A stretch of DNA of 64,000 nt, from the NCBI RefSeq assembly GCF_964340395.1, contig NC_135555.1, positions 23,103,725 to 23,167,724 on the forward strand, in the 5' to 3' direction. Shown here piece by piece: positions 35,673 to 48,112 of the stretch. Below the pieces are notes generated by a model. That model saw only the letters and a program-made list of their open reading frames with translations. It was not told where the DNA came from and did not search any database. How positions within the stretch are numbered: the stretch's first letter is position 1; every line of letters starts with the position of its first letter. Made by a program: the position numbers and the translations under genes. The stretch comes from Glandiceps talaboti (taxonomy: Eukaryota; Hemichordata; Enteropneusta; Spengelidae).

Positions 35673-35751
<79 letters not shown>
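35497..35751. repeat. Microsatellite cluster: (TAA)n, (CTAT)n, (CA)n, (TA)n
   Basis: (TAA)n at about 35497-35560, (CTAT)n at 35585-35606, (CA)n at 35672-35706 and (TA)n at 35707-35751, separated by short AT-rich spacers. Confidence 0.9.
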
Positions 35752-35754
<3 letters not shown>

Positions 35755-35946
35755 GGTAGGGTATATAGATATAAAGATAGACGGATAGATATACAGATAA
35801 ATAGATATACTGTATACAGTGTAGATATATAATTATGTATCGACAAATCAAATAAGAGATTCATCTTGATCGGTGATACAATAGTACTGATATCATGACA
35901 ATGGAATGTTTATATTTATCCTACACTTGTCAACACGATCATAAAA

Positions 35947-35952
35947 TTTATT
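35947..35952 (-). terminator. Polyadenylation signal of isomerase gene A
   Basis: AATAAA on the minus strand, 86 bases past the stop codon at 36038. Position and distance fit the 3' end of the isomerase transcript. Confidence 0.5.
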
Positions 35953-36037
35953 TGTCCATATAACTGTCATTCATAACGTCTTCACTTTCCTGAAATGGTA
36001 TATTTGGAATCTTGTTGTTTTCACCAGTACCATATAA

Positions 36038-39000
36038 TCACAACTTTGAAGCAGCTTGTTTGAATTTTTCCATGCTGTCTGCTATCCCTAACTCCATGCT
36101 ATCGAATGCTTTTAATACTTCACAGTACAGGTTTTCCTTCATCACCATCAACGCTTCACGATCAAAACAATTTCTACCTGCAAACGTACATACATTCTGA
36201 GTAAACAAAAACTGAGAAAATTGACACAATATCAAGCCCTTTGACACATCGTATAAGTAGGCGAGGGTCTTTAATCATTTTGAGATAGAAATAACTGTAA
36301 ATGACTCAATGACGTAAGAGATTACGCCACCCAGTTTTGTTATGCATGGATAGATTGAAAAATGTAGCCGTTGGCGGCGCTCTGTGGTTATCTATGGACG
36401 ACCGTATTTTACAGTCTAGTACTTTGGCTGTGTTCTTTAAAGGTGACAGTTTTGGGTTGAATAATTTACATCTTGGATTGATTAATCAAGCGATAAATAC
36501 AAGTACATGTATGCATTTTTGTTCTACCTCATTGGCTGATAAGGTTCCGATTACAAGGCGAGGTAGATAGAATTTTTTTTGATTTTTTTTTCATGTGGGA
36601 GCGTCTGCTAGTTCAGATAAGTATGTTTTCTATTGTTTTCCATAAATGACCTCTTTGTTTTGGTTTCTTCCCATCAGATTTACAGCTATCACATATTGGA
36701 AGAACAGTTTTATATCTTTTTAAGTTGGTGTCAATTTTCACATCCATTATTTCTCGTGAGACTTCACAGTTTTCGCGATGTTATTATTTTTTTCTCGAAT
36801 ATGAAAACAAGTTTTAGGGTCTAAAGTGAAAAAACTAGATGGGGTGGGATAATCAGAACCAAACAGTTTATTAGGCTATACTGGAGTCTGCTTGACTTCA
36901 TCAGTTTATTGTCTTTTACCTATTATATCCTTTGCCATTGAAACCGCGAGATCGAGAAGTCCTGCATTTTCAGTAACAGCGTCGACTACCCCAACCTCCA
37001 ATAACTCCTCAGCAATGTATCGTTTTCCAAACTGAACCATTTCTCTGACGACAGACGCCGGATAACGTCGACTGAAAGAACAATTATGTAGATTACAAAT
37101 CTGGATATCTGTAATGACTGGAAAAAAATATAAATGTGCAATATGCAAAACGCACGGACGTCATTAAATGATTTATTTCATTTTGCCAATATGTGACAAG
37201 AAATTGCAATGCTGCTATCTTAAAAGTGTAGCATCTACAGTTTGGTATTGGTTGTATTAAACAAAACCAGTGAACACTATCTGCTACGGGCTGTTTATAT
37301 TATGGATCAAGCATTGAACCACAATCACTGACTTATCACAATATCCACATTTAATTGGAATTTAAACTACAGTTTTAATACAGTGCCATACCACGATAAA
37401 GATAACACTTTCTGTAAAACCTGTCAAAATGATGAGAAACCACAATGTATGTTAAATGACCGCCTCAGGTTTCAGTATCCTTTGTTATCGTCAGTACATG
37501 CACCAACGTATATGAAATTTAAATATGACATGTGCTTTTTGGTATCTTTGCTATGTGTACCTAATTATATGAAATTGGAAACTTGTATTAAGATATTGCC
37601 TAATTATCAAAAAACACCAGTAATTATGCAAATTACTTCTCTTAAAATTAAAAACTAAATCAGGCAAAATGGGACATGTGTGCTTTGGCATAGACAATTT
37701 ATGTACCAAAATTTATGGAATTTAAAACTTGCATTCATAAGATATAGCCTCATTACCTAAGATAATTAATTATGCAAATGGTTATTACGTGAAATACTCG
37801 TTGAGCGTTTACCAAATCTTAACGGTTCTTGTCATTACTGCAAGGAAGACGTGTGGAAAGTTTCATTGGAATTGATGCAGTAGTTTTTGAGATATCGTGT
37901 TCACAAACAGGCAGATAGACACACCGACATACAACTAGACACAGATACAGAAAGGAGCAAAACATAATCTTCCCTTAGGGAAGGTGCATCGTCGCAAACC
38001 ACGGCCTCTTTCACGGCACCGTCGAAACTTGCCGTCATTTCGAAGTGTAGCGGGGGAAATAACAGTTCTGGTTTGCGACAATGGTAAGGTAACAAACAAT
38101 ATTTTGATTAAAATGTAAATCAAAACATAAATCCTACTTCATCACTGCCATGCTGGCCTCCCCTATTGTAAGGTTGAGATGTATTTCCGCAACACAAAAC
38201 CAACCACGACGAGATCTCATGATCCGATAATCGTGAAAAAAAGTTAATAATGCTCCACCTGCATAGGCATGACCTGTTAAATAGAAATATTGCATAACAT
38301 ACATAGCATACAGTAGACTTAAAGAAATTAACGGAAGTGAAATAGAATGAGAATTTAAGCTATCTCAGCTTTATTAATACATCTATAGTGATATCACATG
38401 ATAAAATGACTTAAATTGGTCATGTGATGATTAAAACAACATTTATTGAATGAATGAATGAATGAATGAACAAATGAATGAATGAATTGAGTGGGCCAAT
38501 GAATGAATGAATGAATGAATGAATGAATAAATGAATAAATGAAAAAAATGAATGAATGAATGAATGAATGAATGAATAAATAAATAAAAAAATGAATGAA
38601 TGAATGAGTGAATAGCATAGATGAATATGAATGGGAAAAGTGAACGAATGAATTAATGAATGAACAGATAAATGAATGGATGAGAGAAGGAACGAATGAA
38701 TGAATGCGCGTGAATGAATGAATAAATACATGAATGAATTAATGAATGAATGAAGGAAGGGAGGGAGGAAACTTTTTAGAAAGAAAGGGTGGGATAGGTT
38801 ACAAATATTATTCAATTTATTTACCGTTGATGGCAGCTATCGTAGGTATAGGAAACAAGAGTAACCTTTTCTGGATTTTACGGAATGATATTCTGAATTT
38901 AATCGCAGTTTCAATGTCTTGCTGAGACACCCAAGTTGTATCGATTCCATTGGAATAGAATTTACCAACACCTGTTGTGATGAGTGCCTTGGCATCGGAC

Positions 39001-39214
39001 CTTGTATGTGTAAGAAAAGTAATCATTGTCATTCGAAATACTGAAGTTTACAGACAGAAATCTACACCTATAGATCATGTAGATACACACATGTACACGT
39101 GTGTGTATATATATTTATATATAGTTATTTGGTATACATATAAATACCAAATAACTATAAACAAATGAAACTCATCCAAATAGAGTATAAATTGAATCAA
39201 AGAAAAGTTACACG

Positions 39215-39248
<34 letters not shown>

Positions 39249-39271
39249 TATACAAATATATATATATACAC

Positions 39272-39363
<92 letters not shown>

Positions 39364-40364
39364 ATGTATGTATGTATGTATGTATGTATGTATGTATGTA
39401 TACATGTATGTATGTATGTATGTATGTATGTATGTATGTATGTATGTATGTGTGTATATATATATGTGTGTGTGTGTGGCGTTTATTCAACAAAACAAAT
39501 AGAAACAAGGTTCGATTACAAGGAAAAAGTAAATACTTTCCGAACTGCTAACCGACAGTTGCTATGGTAACAACTACATACGTAAAGCTAGCGATATAAT
39601 TACAGAACGTTGACAGTCTTGTGGTTAATAATTGCATACTGTTGGGATGCAAAAACATAAAAAAGAACCCCCCGACTTGCACAGTCGCCGCCCAGGAAAA
39701 AACCAAGGGTAAAAAACCTAGTATATTAAGGTAAAAAAAAATTCTCTGGAAACCTGTGTCCGTGGCCTTGCGACTTGTACTGGGTGGAGAATATCGGACC
39801 TCGCTCGATTTTACATAGATCTACGCAATATAATAAAATACATGCAAAGTACACAGTACAAAAATTAGAACTGGAATAGATATAGAATGAAATGTGTCCG
39901 TCTACGAAGAGGGCACTGACTAGACTGCCGGTTCATCCTGAACCAACGCCCAACACACATGGTCACTCGACACGTGACCGTCACCTTTAAGCCTCAATAT
40001 TATATTTAGGCGATACGTCTCGCCTATACTACAACATACAAACTTGCACTCAACCCGATTGTCAAAAGTTCGTCACCCTTTAACATCTAATCGAAGCATG
40101 GACCCTGGTCGAGTGTTACGTGTTTGTACAGTGATACCTAACGAAATGAGCACACTGACAGTGTAATGTATTCATGCTATAACGCTGTTTCCAAGCTATC
40201 TTACCATGTTATGAGTTTCCTTACCTTTCAACTTCATCGAGAGCTTTATGTATCAAAGACACAGATTCTTCATTAAACCGATTTTGTCCATTATTCATGT
40301 ACAGTATCGCTATGTTGTTTACATGTTGCACGTAATATTTTGAGTTGCCCGAGGAAGTCTCCAT
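36038..40364 (-). CDS. Peroxisomal enoyl-CoA delta isomerase-like protein, copy A
   Basis: Five exons, 40364-40225, 39000-38825, 38273-38138, 37071-36920 and 36177-36038, all with GT-AG borders and matching phases, give 247 residues. The crotonase fold is clear: an [13 protein letters not shown] first strand, SNGID (63-67) as first oxyanion-hole loop, [10 protein letters not shown] (106-115) as second, and E135 in CVAEIHL at the position of the catalytic Glu of plant-type delta isomerases. The C-terminus is SKL, a type 1 peroxisomal targeting signal. The family shifts 3-enoyl-CoA double bonds to position 2 in beta-oxidation of unsaturated fatty acids. Substrate here is inferred. The third exon uses donor AA|GTAGGA. 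A paralogue with the same exon sizes lies next upstream. The second intron carries a GAAT microsatellite. Confidence 0.88.
37190..37270. repeat. Dispersed repeat word shared with 31743 and 42185
   Basis: GCTATCTTAAAAGTGTAGCA followed by ACAGTTT and ATTGGTTGTA occurs here. A reverse-oriented copy lies near 42150-42215 and a diverged copy near 31735-31800. It lies in an intron of isomerase gene A. Confidence 0.5.
37640..37975. repeat. Dispersed repeat ending in CAGATAGACACACCGACA
   Basis: The sequence TTTATGGAATTTAAAACTTG...ATTATGCAAATGG...TTTTTGAGATATCGTGTTCAC, then CAGGCAGATAGACACACCGA, has the look of a common non-coding dispersed repeat. A related but shorter copy, with TTGAAGTTTGCAAAATTACG and ATTATGCAAATGACTC, lies at 58850-59000. 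Confidence 0.4.
38444..38762. repeat. Degenerate (GAAT)n microsatellite
   Basis: About 320 bases of TGAA/GAAT tetranucleotides with point changes and short interruptions, in the second intron of isomerase gene A. Confidence 0.9.
39100..39478. repeat. Compound microsatellite (CA)n-(TA)n-(TG)n-(TATG)n
   Basis: Starts with an inverted pair, TATTTGGTATACATATAAATACCAAATA (39125 onward), then (CA)n 39221-39246, (TA)n 39274-39332, (TG)n to about 39352 and (TATG)n to 39450. Lies in the first intron of isomerase gene A. Confidence 0.9.
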
Positions 40365-40569
40365 GACTAAGACTTATCAACAGCGCCCTCTGTGTGCGAT
40401 TTTGTTTGTCAATATCAAGGGCTGTCCGTGGCAAAAATACATGGTTGGAAATACATGTATATACGAGTTTTACCAATTCTCCCTCTACCTTGTTTCTGGC
40501 TTTTCCAAGTCTTTTAGCAAAACAGTGCATCTGCATGATATATAAGGAACCGGTAAGCTTGATTTACGG

Positions 40570-41250
40570 TGTGGGGGTGGGCTAGGGAGAAATTATTTTA
40601 GTAAAAAAAATAAAATTCGCAGTCCCCTCCCCCCTTCGCAAAACATTTCATGCCCCACCCCCAAGAATTTTCGTAGCCCCTCCCAGCTATACATGTGCAT
40701 TATACAGTATCTCCAGTAGAGAGAGACAGAGACAGAGACAGACTAGGACAGAGAGGTACAGATAGACAGAGAAAGAGACTAGAGAGAGACATATAGAGAC
40801 AGACAGACAGACAGACAGACAGAGGAAGGCATACAGAAATACATTCGCATGGCTATCACCCAACTCAACATTGAATATAGGTTTTAGAAGGTATTGCGCC
40901 GAAGCCGCCAGAAATGGTTTAATTTACTCGGTAAACGACCGCTCCCGAGGTTTACTTTCCTTCAAAGAGTCACGAGCAAAATATTTCGGGGTATCCCCTT
41001 TCAGACCATCAGGATTTTCCATGCCCCCCAATTTCTCCCCAGCCCTCTGCCTTAAATTCTGACCCCAGCCTTAGGCCTAGAAAAAAATGTTTGCTTCCGG
41101 TTACCTTACCCCACCTATTTTTCACGCCAATCCTAAACTTTTTTTTTACGTACTCGAGAATTTAATTCCTTCCTATAAAGCTTATTGTCATTTGTTTTTG
41201 ATTTTGTAGAAAAAGGGCGACCACTCTCGGAACAACAAACTCGGAAAACA
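40570..41250. repeat. Dispersed-repeat-like sequence between the two isomerase genes
   Basis: C-rich words such as AGTCCCCTCCCC, CATGCCCCACCCCC and AATTTTCGTAGCCCCTCCCA (40620-40690) and a CAGA/GAGA microsatellite (40718-40823) precede C-rich words near 41020-41060. The style is that of an old dispersed repeat. No coding exon. Confidence 0.35.
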
Positions 41251-41835
41251 ACGACACAATACGAAGGAAACATATATTAGGTAAATAAAGATATCGAGTA
41301 GTATTCACTACATCAGATTTTAATCAGATACGTCAGAGCCAACATCATTGTTTGCTGAGTCATGGAACGAGGACGTACTCGGTGAACTCGTACATCAAAA
41401 TTTCCATTTTATCACAAATTAAAATTCCACTCTCAATTCATTAAAGTACAGGGAAATAGGTAAATATAATATATTTCAATCGGTTTTTGATGTTCCTATA
41501 CAGCTCTTCCCTCAAATGTTAATTTGTCTATAAGTCTTCAAATTCGTTGCACTAAATCTCCTTCCGATTCCAGCACGGTAACTTTAAAAAGTCATACATA
41601 AAATATACTGATACAGACAGTTTTCATTATTTTTTTTCAGATTCTTATCAGATTCTTATTCTGGCCAACTTTGTCAAGTTGTGAAAATGTTCATATTCGT
41701 CTTCACTGAATCCATCATTGTTTACTGTTATCTGATTGCTTTATCTGTCCACTCAAACGCGTTTGACAGGAACTGTTCGCAATGTACACGTGTTGCTAAT
41801 CCCATCATCTGGTCACGTGACTGTAATTCTACTAT

Positions 41836-43169
41836 TCACAATTTTGATGTAGTACGCTGGAACCTTTCTGTCTCTTCTGCTAATCCCGCGTCCAATGCAT
41901 CAAAGGATTCCATGACCTTATGGTATAGATTTTGTTTGATTGTCGTCAGTGTTTCCCTGTCAAAACCATTCTTACCTTTTAAAAGACATAAAATAGTCTT
42001 TGTCAAGGAGTGAAAAATTAATATCAACTTTGCATGTACATGAATGTTGTTGCCACTACATTGAATTTGGTAATAAAAAGTTTGCAAAAATGTAGTTCAT
42101 GCCACTTAATATAATGCCCGAATTACAGGCCTTTGGAAGTTAGTGTCACTGATACAACTACCAATAAGAAACTGTACATGCTACACTTTTAGGATAGCAA
42201 GATTGAACAAATCCAGTGTTTGGCTACATGTTGTCTGACGGAAATGAACAAATGTGTCACCATGCAGACATCAGAATGCAAACATTAAAACATTGGCGTC
42301 CGCTTGTCTGCGTCGAGTTGCACCATTGTAAGTTTTTAGACAAAATGTATCAAGGGGATTGCGATCTTGTTATCTTGAAGAGTAGCATGGTTGTTTCGAT
42401 CACAGAAAGCCAGTGCACACTAACATGAAACAGACTGTAACATGTATAGGCACAGACGTCAAATTCGAATAGTATATACACACTGGAAAAAAAACCAATA
42501 TATCAAACTACACCAGTCTGTGTTGTTTGTCTCTGCAGTTTGTTTGTACAATGAAGTTAACAAGAACACATTAAAGGTTTAACCCCATTTCTATACCTGT
42601 CCCATCCAAATTGTCTCGCCATAATTCAAATATAAAAATTATTACATTTGCAAAAGATTAAGAGTCCGTATAAATTGTTAGATTTGTTCAAAATATGTCT
42701 GGTAGTATTGGTCAAGTTTTTAAAATCAAAATTTACCTAATAAATCACGGGCCATTGAGATTCCTAAGTCGAGGAGACCTGCATTTTCTGTGACCGCATC
42801 AGCCACTCCGGTAGCCAATAACTCCTTAGCTGTATAACGTCTTCCAAACTGGGCCATTTCTCGTACAACAGACGGTGGACAGCGTTGACTGAAAACGAAA
42901 GAATGCGTATCATCGAAAACTTTACGTAATTCTTGAAGATCACTCTCAAGTGTATACTAGTAATATTAAATCTGTTCACGTATGTTTTACATCTTCAAAA
43001 AATTGTATTTGTGAATATGCATTTGAAGACTTTCGTGGTAATTACTACTGTATTCCTAAAATTATGCATATATTTAAATAACAACACACATGTGCTGCAC
43101 TGACTCGACATTGGGTCGATAATTATTATCTTGGAAAGGACAAAAAACAACAAACAAACAAACAAACAA

Positions 43170-43206
<37 letters not shown>

Positions 43207-44541
43207 TAAAAACAAAACGAACCCACCAAACAAATAACCAAACAATGAGCAGAACAAGCAAAAGACCAACTAATCAATCAATCAACCAACCAACCAACCA
43301 ACCAACCAACCAACCTGCCGATCGATCGATCAATCGATCGACCGACCGACCGACCGACCGACTGACCAACCAACCAACCAACCAACCAACCAACCAAACA
43401 AACAAACAAATAGACACGACTATCAGATAATGAAAACTCAATAACTCTACCTCAGCAAATCATACGTGGGTTTGCCTAGACGTAGTTTAAGATGTATTTC
43501 TGGCAGACAAAACCAACCACGATTTGTTCTCATTATACGGTAGTCATGATATAAAGCCATCATCGCGCCTCCTGCATATGTGTGACCTAGAAGGTGAATA
43601 GAGTGTATATATCAAAATGTCGGTAACATGTCATCTAAATCACAACGCACAAGATAACAGAAAAGGCGGATTATAGAGGAGAAGCTACACGCTATAGCTT
43701 ATTATGGCATTCTTTGCGCCGCCACTATGTTTCGTTGCGTCGGCAAAAATATACACACGTAGTACGCTTACATACACAATACACACATATACCATAGAGT
43801 GTACAAACATCCATTAACCCTACTCCTCAGACCACAATATAAAGTGATCCGTGTCTACATGAAACTCACCATTCAATGCAGCTATTGTTGGCATCGGAAA
43901 CAATAATAACCTTCTCTGGATTCCATGGTAACATTTGAAAAACTTCATTGCTGTGTCCATATCTTGTTTGGATACCCAGGCTGTATCTATTCCATTTGAG
44001 TAAAACTTACCAACGCCGGTAGTTATTAAGGCTTTGGCATTAGAACTGCAAAGCACAAATAAATCTTGTAAGTCTCTCGCGATCCTGAGGTGAATAAAGC
44101 GGCGATGGTCGCGACATTTTCGTATTTGCGCAAGTTGGGTCCCGAAGTAAATAAATATCCCTTGCCAATACTTGTCCTACATACACGGAAGCACTTAAAA
44201 GAGAAAAACAACACTAGCAAGTATATCAGAGGACGTTTAGAGCATTTATTCGAATTTGATAACATTTCATCTGGTTGAAAACTTTGGCCAAAATCTTACA
44301 AGAAACCAAAATATTTCAAATATGGCAACGACTATCGACTTAGTATTTTGTTAAAACAAAGGAACCTTGCTATCTTGTCACATCTTGTCATTGTGATTTA
44401 CCTTCATCGATGGCTGAAAATCGGGTATGATAAATTTAAGAATTCTATGTGTACGTGTGTGTGTGTCGTATTTATGTATGTATGTATGTATGTATGTATG
44501 TATGTATGTATGTATGTATGTATGTATGTATGTATGTATGT

Positions 44542-44581
<40 letters not shown>

Positions 44582-45177
44582 ATGTATGTATGTATGTATG
44601 TATGTATGTATGTATGTATGTGTGTGTGTGTGTGTATCTGTGTCTGTGTCTGTGTCTGTGTCTGTGTGTACATTTGCATATTGTGTTCAAACAATAAAAC
44701 CGCATACTGTCAACTATCACAAAAGTTCAAAGTTGAACTTTGATATGGCATGCTTTGTCAACTACTAGTATTCTTTTACAACCGTGTACTTTGGTCTGGC
44801 GATCAATGGGCGTGAGAGCTTGGTTGACCCATATTGGGGTAAACTGGTCTGTTTCAACTACTCTCGATAAACACCAATAAGTATTGACCTGAAATCGATA
44901 ACAACCGTGAAATCTATCTACATTCGTTATTCAACGACCAGCTGAATTGATAATTTAGTATACCCAACGATCAGTAGACAATATGGTCGTGTTGAAGTCC
45001 ATTTGCTGTAATTTGACAGTGTTTCCCTCAGTACTACCTTTCAATTTCATCCAGCGTTCTCAGGATCTTCGTACTTGTTTCCAAATTCAACCGATTTTCT
45101 CCATTATTCATATATAACACTGCTATGTCGTCAAAGTACTGCACGAAAACCTTCGGTTTGCCAGCAAAAGAATCCAT
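41836..45177 (-). CDS. Peroxisomal enoyl-CoA delta isomerase-like protein, copy B
   Basis: Five exons, 45177-45038, 44045-43870, 43586-43451, 42888-42737 and 41975-41836, give 247 residues. The exon lengths (140, 176, 136, 152, 140) and all phases are the same as in copy A. Landmarks: IAVLYMNNGENRL, SNGID (63-67), GHTYAGGAMM (106-115), E135 in CLPEIHL, PPSVVREMAQFGRRY, NAGLLDLGISMARDLL and a C-terminal SKL peroxisomal signal. Role as for copy A, in peroxisomal oxidation of unsaturated acyl-CoA. Substitutions between the copies spread along the length, with the LPE of copy B closer to the usual family sequence than the VAE of copy A. The splice acceptor of the last exon (TTTTAAAAG) is purine-rich and weak. 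Microsatellites lie in introns at 43147 and 44472. Confidence 0.88.
43141..43428. repeat. Ordered mosaic of tetranucleotide repeats
   Basis: In order: (CAAA)n, (CAGA)n, a degenerate CAAA-like stretch, (ATCA)n, (CCAA)n, (CGAT)n, (CGAC)n, (CAAC)n and (CAAA)n again. Adjacent blocks differ by single substitutions, as if each arose inside its neighbour. In an intron of isomerase gene B. Confidence 0.9.
44472..44672. repeat. (TATG)n-(TG)n-(TATG)n microsatellite
   Basis: Two TATG blocks flank a GT block, then TGTGTC repeats. Upstream at 44391-44430 lies a segment (TTGTGATTTACC...ATCGATGG.TGAAAATC) that also precedes the TATG array at 52431. Confidence 0.9.
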
Positions 45178-45285
45178 TGTTGATATACAGCGCCCTCTTT
45201 CAAGGATGGTCGTTATTGCTTTGCTTTCTTACGTCTGCCACTTCCTCCGCCCCTCTCCCTTCCTCCCTACCCCCTCCCCTCTGTC

Positions 45286-45389
45286 TGTCTGTCTCTCGCT
45301 CTGTCAGTCAGTTTGTCTGTCTGTCTACTCACACACACTCTCCGCACACACACATATACACATATACACAATCTCTCCGAGGCGCGCTC

Positions 45390-45481
<92 letters not shown>

Positions 45482-45727
45482 CTCTCTCTCTCTCTCGTAC
45501 GAATAGTTTATGTATAAAAAAACATGGATTTCTATGGAAATACGATAACCTTTGAAAAAAATATTTGGCGATATATTCCTGCTGTCGTAGGACCCCCCAC
45601 CCCGCGTAGTGGTTGTTTGTTTGTTCGTTCGTTGGTTTGCTGTCGTTTACTCATTGTCGGTTTATTTTGTTTGTTCGTTTGTGTGTTTTTGTTTGTTTAT
45701 AAGTTTTTTATTTGTGTGTTTCCTTGT

Positions 45728-45766
<39 letters not shown>

Positions 45767-45769
45767 TTC

Positions 45770-45814
<45 letters not shown>

Positions 45815-45860
45815 TTGGTTTGTTTGTTTGTGTTTTGTTTATTTACTTGTTTGTTTGTAT
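45286..45860. repeat. (CTGT)n, (CT)n, (GTTT)n and (TTTA)n microsatellites
   Basis: (CTGT)n then (CT)n at 45390-45495, preceded by C-rich sequence; GTTT/GTTC-rich sequence at 45608-45720; (TTTA)n at 45727-45818. They lie just upstream of the first exon of isomerase gene B. Confidence 0.9.
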
Positions 45861-46187
45861 TTGGAAACAAAACTAACTGAGCCTGGGCTCCCTGTGTTCA
45901 AACGAGAATGAATGTTCATGGCTTCATACGTGTTGTATTAATGGCAAGAGCCCATTGTAGTACACCCCTGACGATGCTGACGTGGCGCCAGCGAAAATAT
46001 GGGATTCGCTACAACAGTTCAATTTGAGCAATTTTTACAACAGGTCAATTAAGTGACGCCCCAGACATCTCCTCCAACTTCTTCTATTAACTCAATCGAT
46101 TTTCTCTTATTGAAACTTCAATGATTGTTGTAAGAAGTTGACAGCAGCAAAAGCATGAACAGTAATAAGTATTTGAAAAACATAAGG

Positions 46188-46745
46188 GTATACAGCTAAC
46201 ACGCAGGCTGTGACCATCACGTGGTTATACAGCTAAGATGCAGACCATGACCATCATGTGGTAATACAGCTAAGATGAAGGCTGCGACCATCACATGGGT
46301 ATACAGCTAAGATGTAGGCTATGACCATCATGTGGGGTATACAGCTAAGATGTAGGCTATGACCATCATGTGGGGTATACAGCTAAGATACAGGCTATAA
46401 CCATCATGTGGGTATACAGCTAAGATGCAGGCTATAACCATCATGTGGGTATACAGCTAAGATGTAGGCTATGACCATCATGTGGGGTATACAGCTAAGA
46501 TGTAGGCTGTGACCATCATGTGGTTATACAGCTAAGATGTAGGCTGTGACCATCATGTGGGGTATACAGCTAGGATACAGGCTATAACCATCATGTGGGT
46601 ATACAGCTAAGATGTATGCTGTGACCATCATGTGGGGTATACAACTAAGATGTAGGCTATGATCATCATGTGGTTATACAGCTAAGATGTATGCTGTGGC
46701 CATCATGTGGGTATACCGCTAAGATGTAGGCTTTGACCATCATGG
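46188..46745. repeat. 37-base minisatellite, about 15 copies
   Basis: The unit TATACAGCTAAGATG-TAGGCT(A/G)TGACCATCATGTGG varies at a few positions (TAGGCT or CAGGCT, TGACC or TAACC, one or two extra G). The array ends at CATCATGGACGG. Non-coding. Confidence 0.9.
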
Positions 46746-46749
46746 ACGG

Positions 46750-48110
46750 CATCAAAACATGTACAGTCAAAGAGCAACGCCAAGAAAAGTTTTCATAAGT
46801 GGTTGTTTCGAGGAAATATCATTTTGGCCTCGTTCTCGAAACATTATTCAGTGCTATGCATGCATGCACTCCATCGAAAATTCTTTCATTTCTCAATATG
46901 GCGACGTTTTATTAGAGATACTGATATTTAGGGGTACAATACTTGATCTCGGAAAAAATCACATCAAACGGATGAGAACTAAAATGGTTCAGCCTCACAT
47001 AAACTCAAGCAATTTAGTATTTTCCAACGCCGGACCAAAGTACAAGTTTGACAAGAATATAGATAACATCGCATGCCATATAAACAAAGTTCAACTTTGA
47101 ACATTGTGATCGATCGTTGATATTCTACTTTAGAGTACAATATGCCACATCTCACCTTAATGTCAATCACAAAATCTATTACATTGTAATTCGACGGCCG
47201 TGTTTCTGTGACGTTTTAGCGAGAGTGATGGTGACAAATCCTCTTATTTAAAATATGGTAGTTCCCCATGTTCCTTTGTTGATAGTAGCCTAGTAAGCTG
47301 ACACAAACTATTCAAATTTATACATTAATTTGACATGCTATACAAACTCTGTCTTTGTGACGTACATTGGTTTGCCTCTATCTAATACTAGCATATGTTG
47401 AAAGTAGAATGTGCCTTGGGCAAAAAATTCCAATTCCTGCAAACCAGTAATTCTGCTGATACAACGAAAAATAATGCCGCCAGTCTCGGACCATGCTGTA
47501 AAGCCGAGGCTAGTGGTATTACAACTATGCAATATCACTACAAATCAAAGTTCTCAAACACCCATGCTATATGAGTATATTCCTTGTTCTTTTGAAATAA
47601 TAAAAGAAATTATGAGCTCACCTTCTATATATTTGAATCGAGTATTTTTGTTATTTTTCTAGAATCAGCAGAGTATTTGGTGATTTATTCTACAGGGTCC
47701 ATAAATACATATTCATAATGATAAATACAGCCATGCAAACATTGACAATAAGTCGTTGCCTATATTTCAGATTCTGTTTAAAACAACATCTCGGTGGCCA
47801 TATTGGATTCTAAAACGGCTGAATTTTAATCTCGATTTCAACTTAAAAAATTCGAACATCGATCATGGATTCTTTTCTTCTTGATTTTTTTTTACTAAGT
47901 TTAGGTTTGAGATTTTGTTTTTGAACAAAGGAAAGACAACAATGTATAATTTCGAATTCTTTCGGTACATACCACATGGTGAACTAGTTTCAAGACACAA
48001 ATATCATATGTTGAGACTAATGTACTCATAATTATTGGGAGTCTAGAGTGTTTCAGAAAAAGATGATGAGCCAAGGGATATTTCCAGATGCATTAAAGAA
48101 AGCTAAATTA
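46750..48110. other. Intergenic sequence
   Basis: Apart from the repeat copy at 47018-47104, I see no supported exon or RNA here. Confidence 0.35.
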
Positions 48111-48112
48111 CT

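Larger units (their letters stand above)
44723..47104. repeat. Inverted pair of a roughly 85-base dispersed repeat
   Basis: TTCAAAGTTGAACTTTG...ATGGCATGC...GTACTTTGGTC.GGCG occurs forward at 44723-44805 and reversed at 47018-47104. The core CAAAGTTGAACTTTG is itself palindromic. The two copies enclose the first exon of isomerase gene B and the 37-base minisatellite. Confidence 0.6.

Noticed and set aside
43141-43428. CRISPR-like regular repeat in the tetranucleotide mosaic
   Set aside because: Units are 4 bases without spacers and the DNA is eukaryotic; it is a microsatellite.
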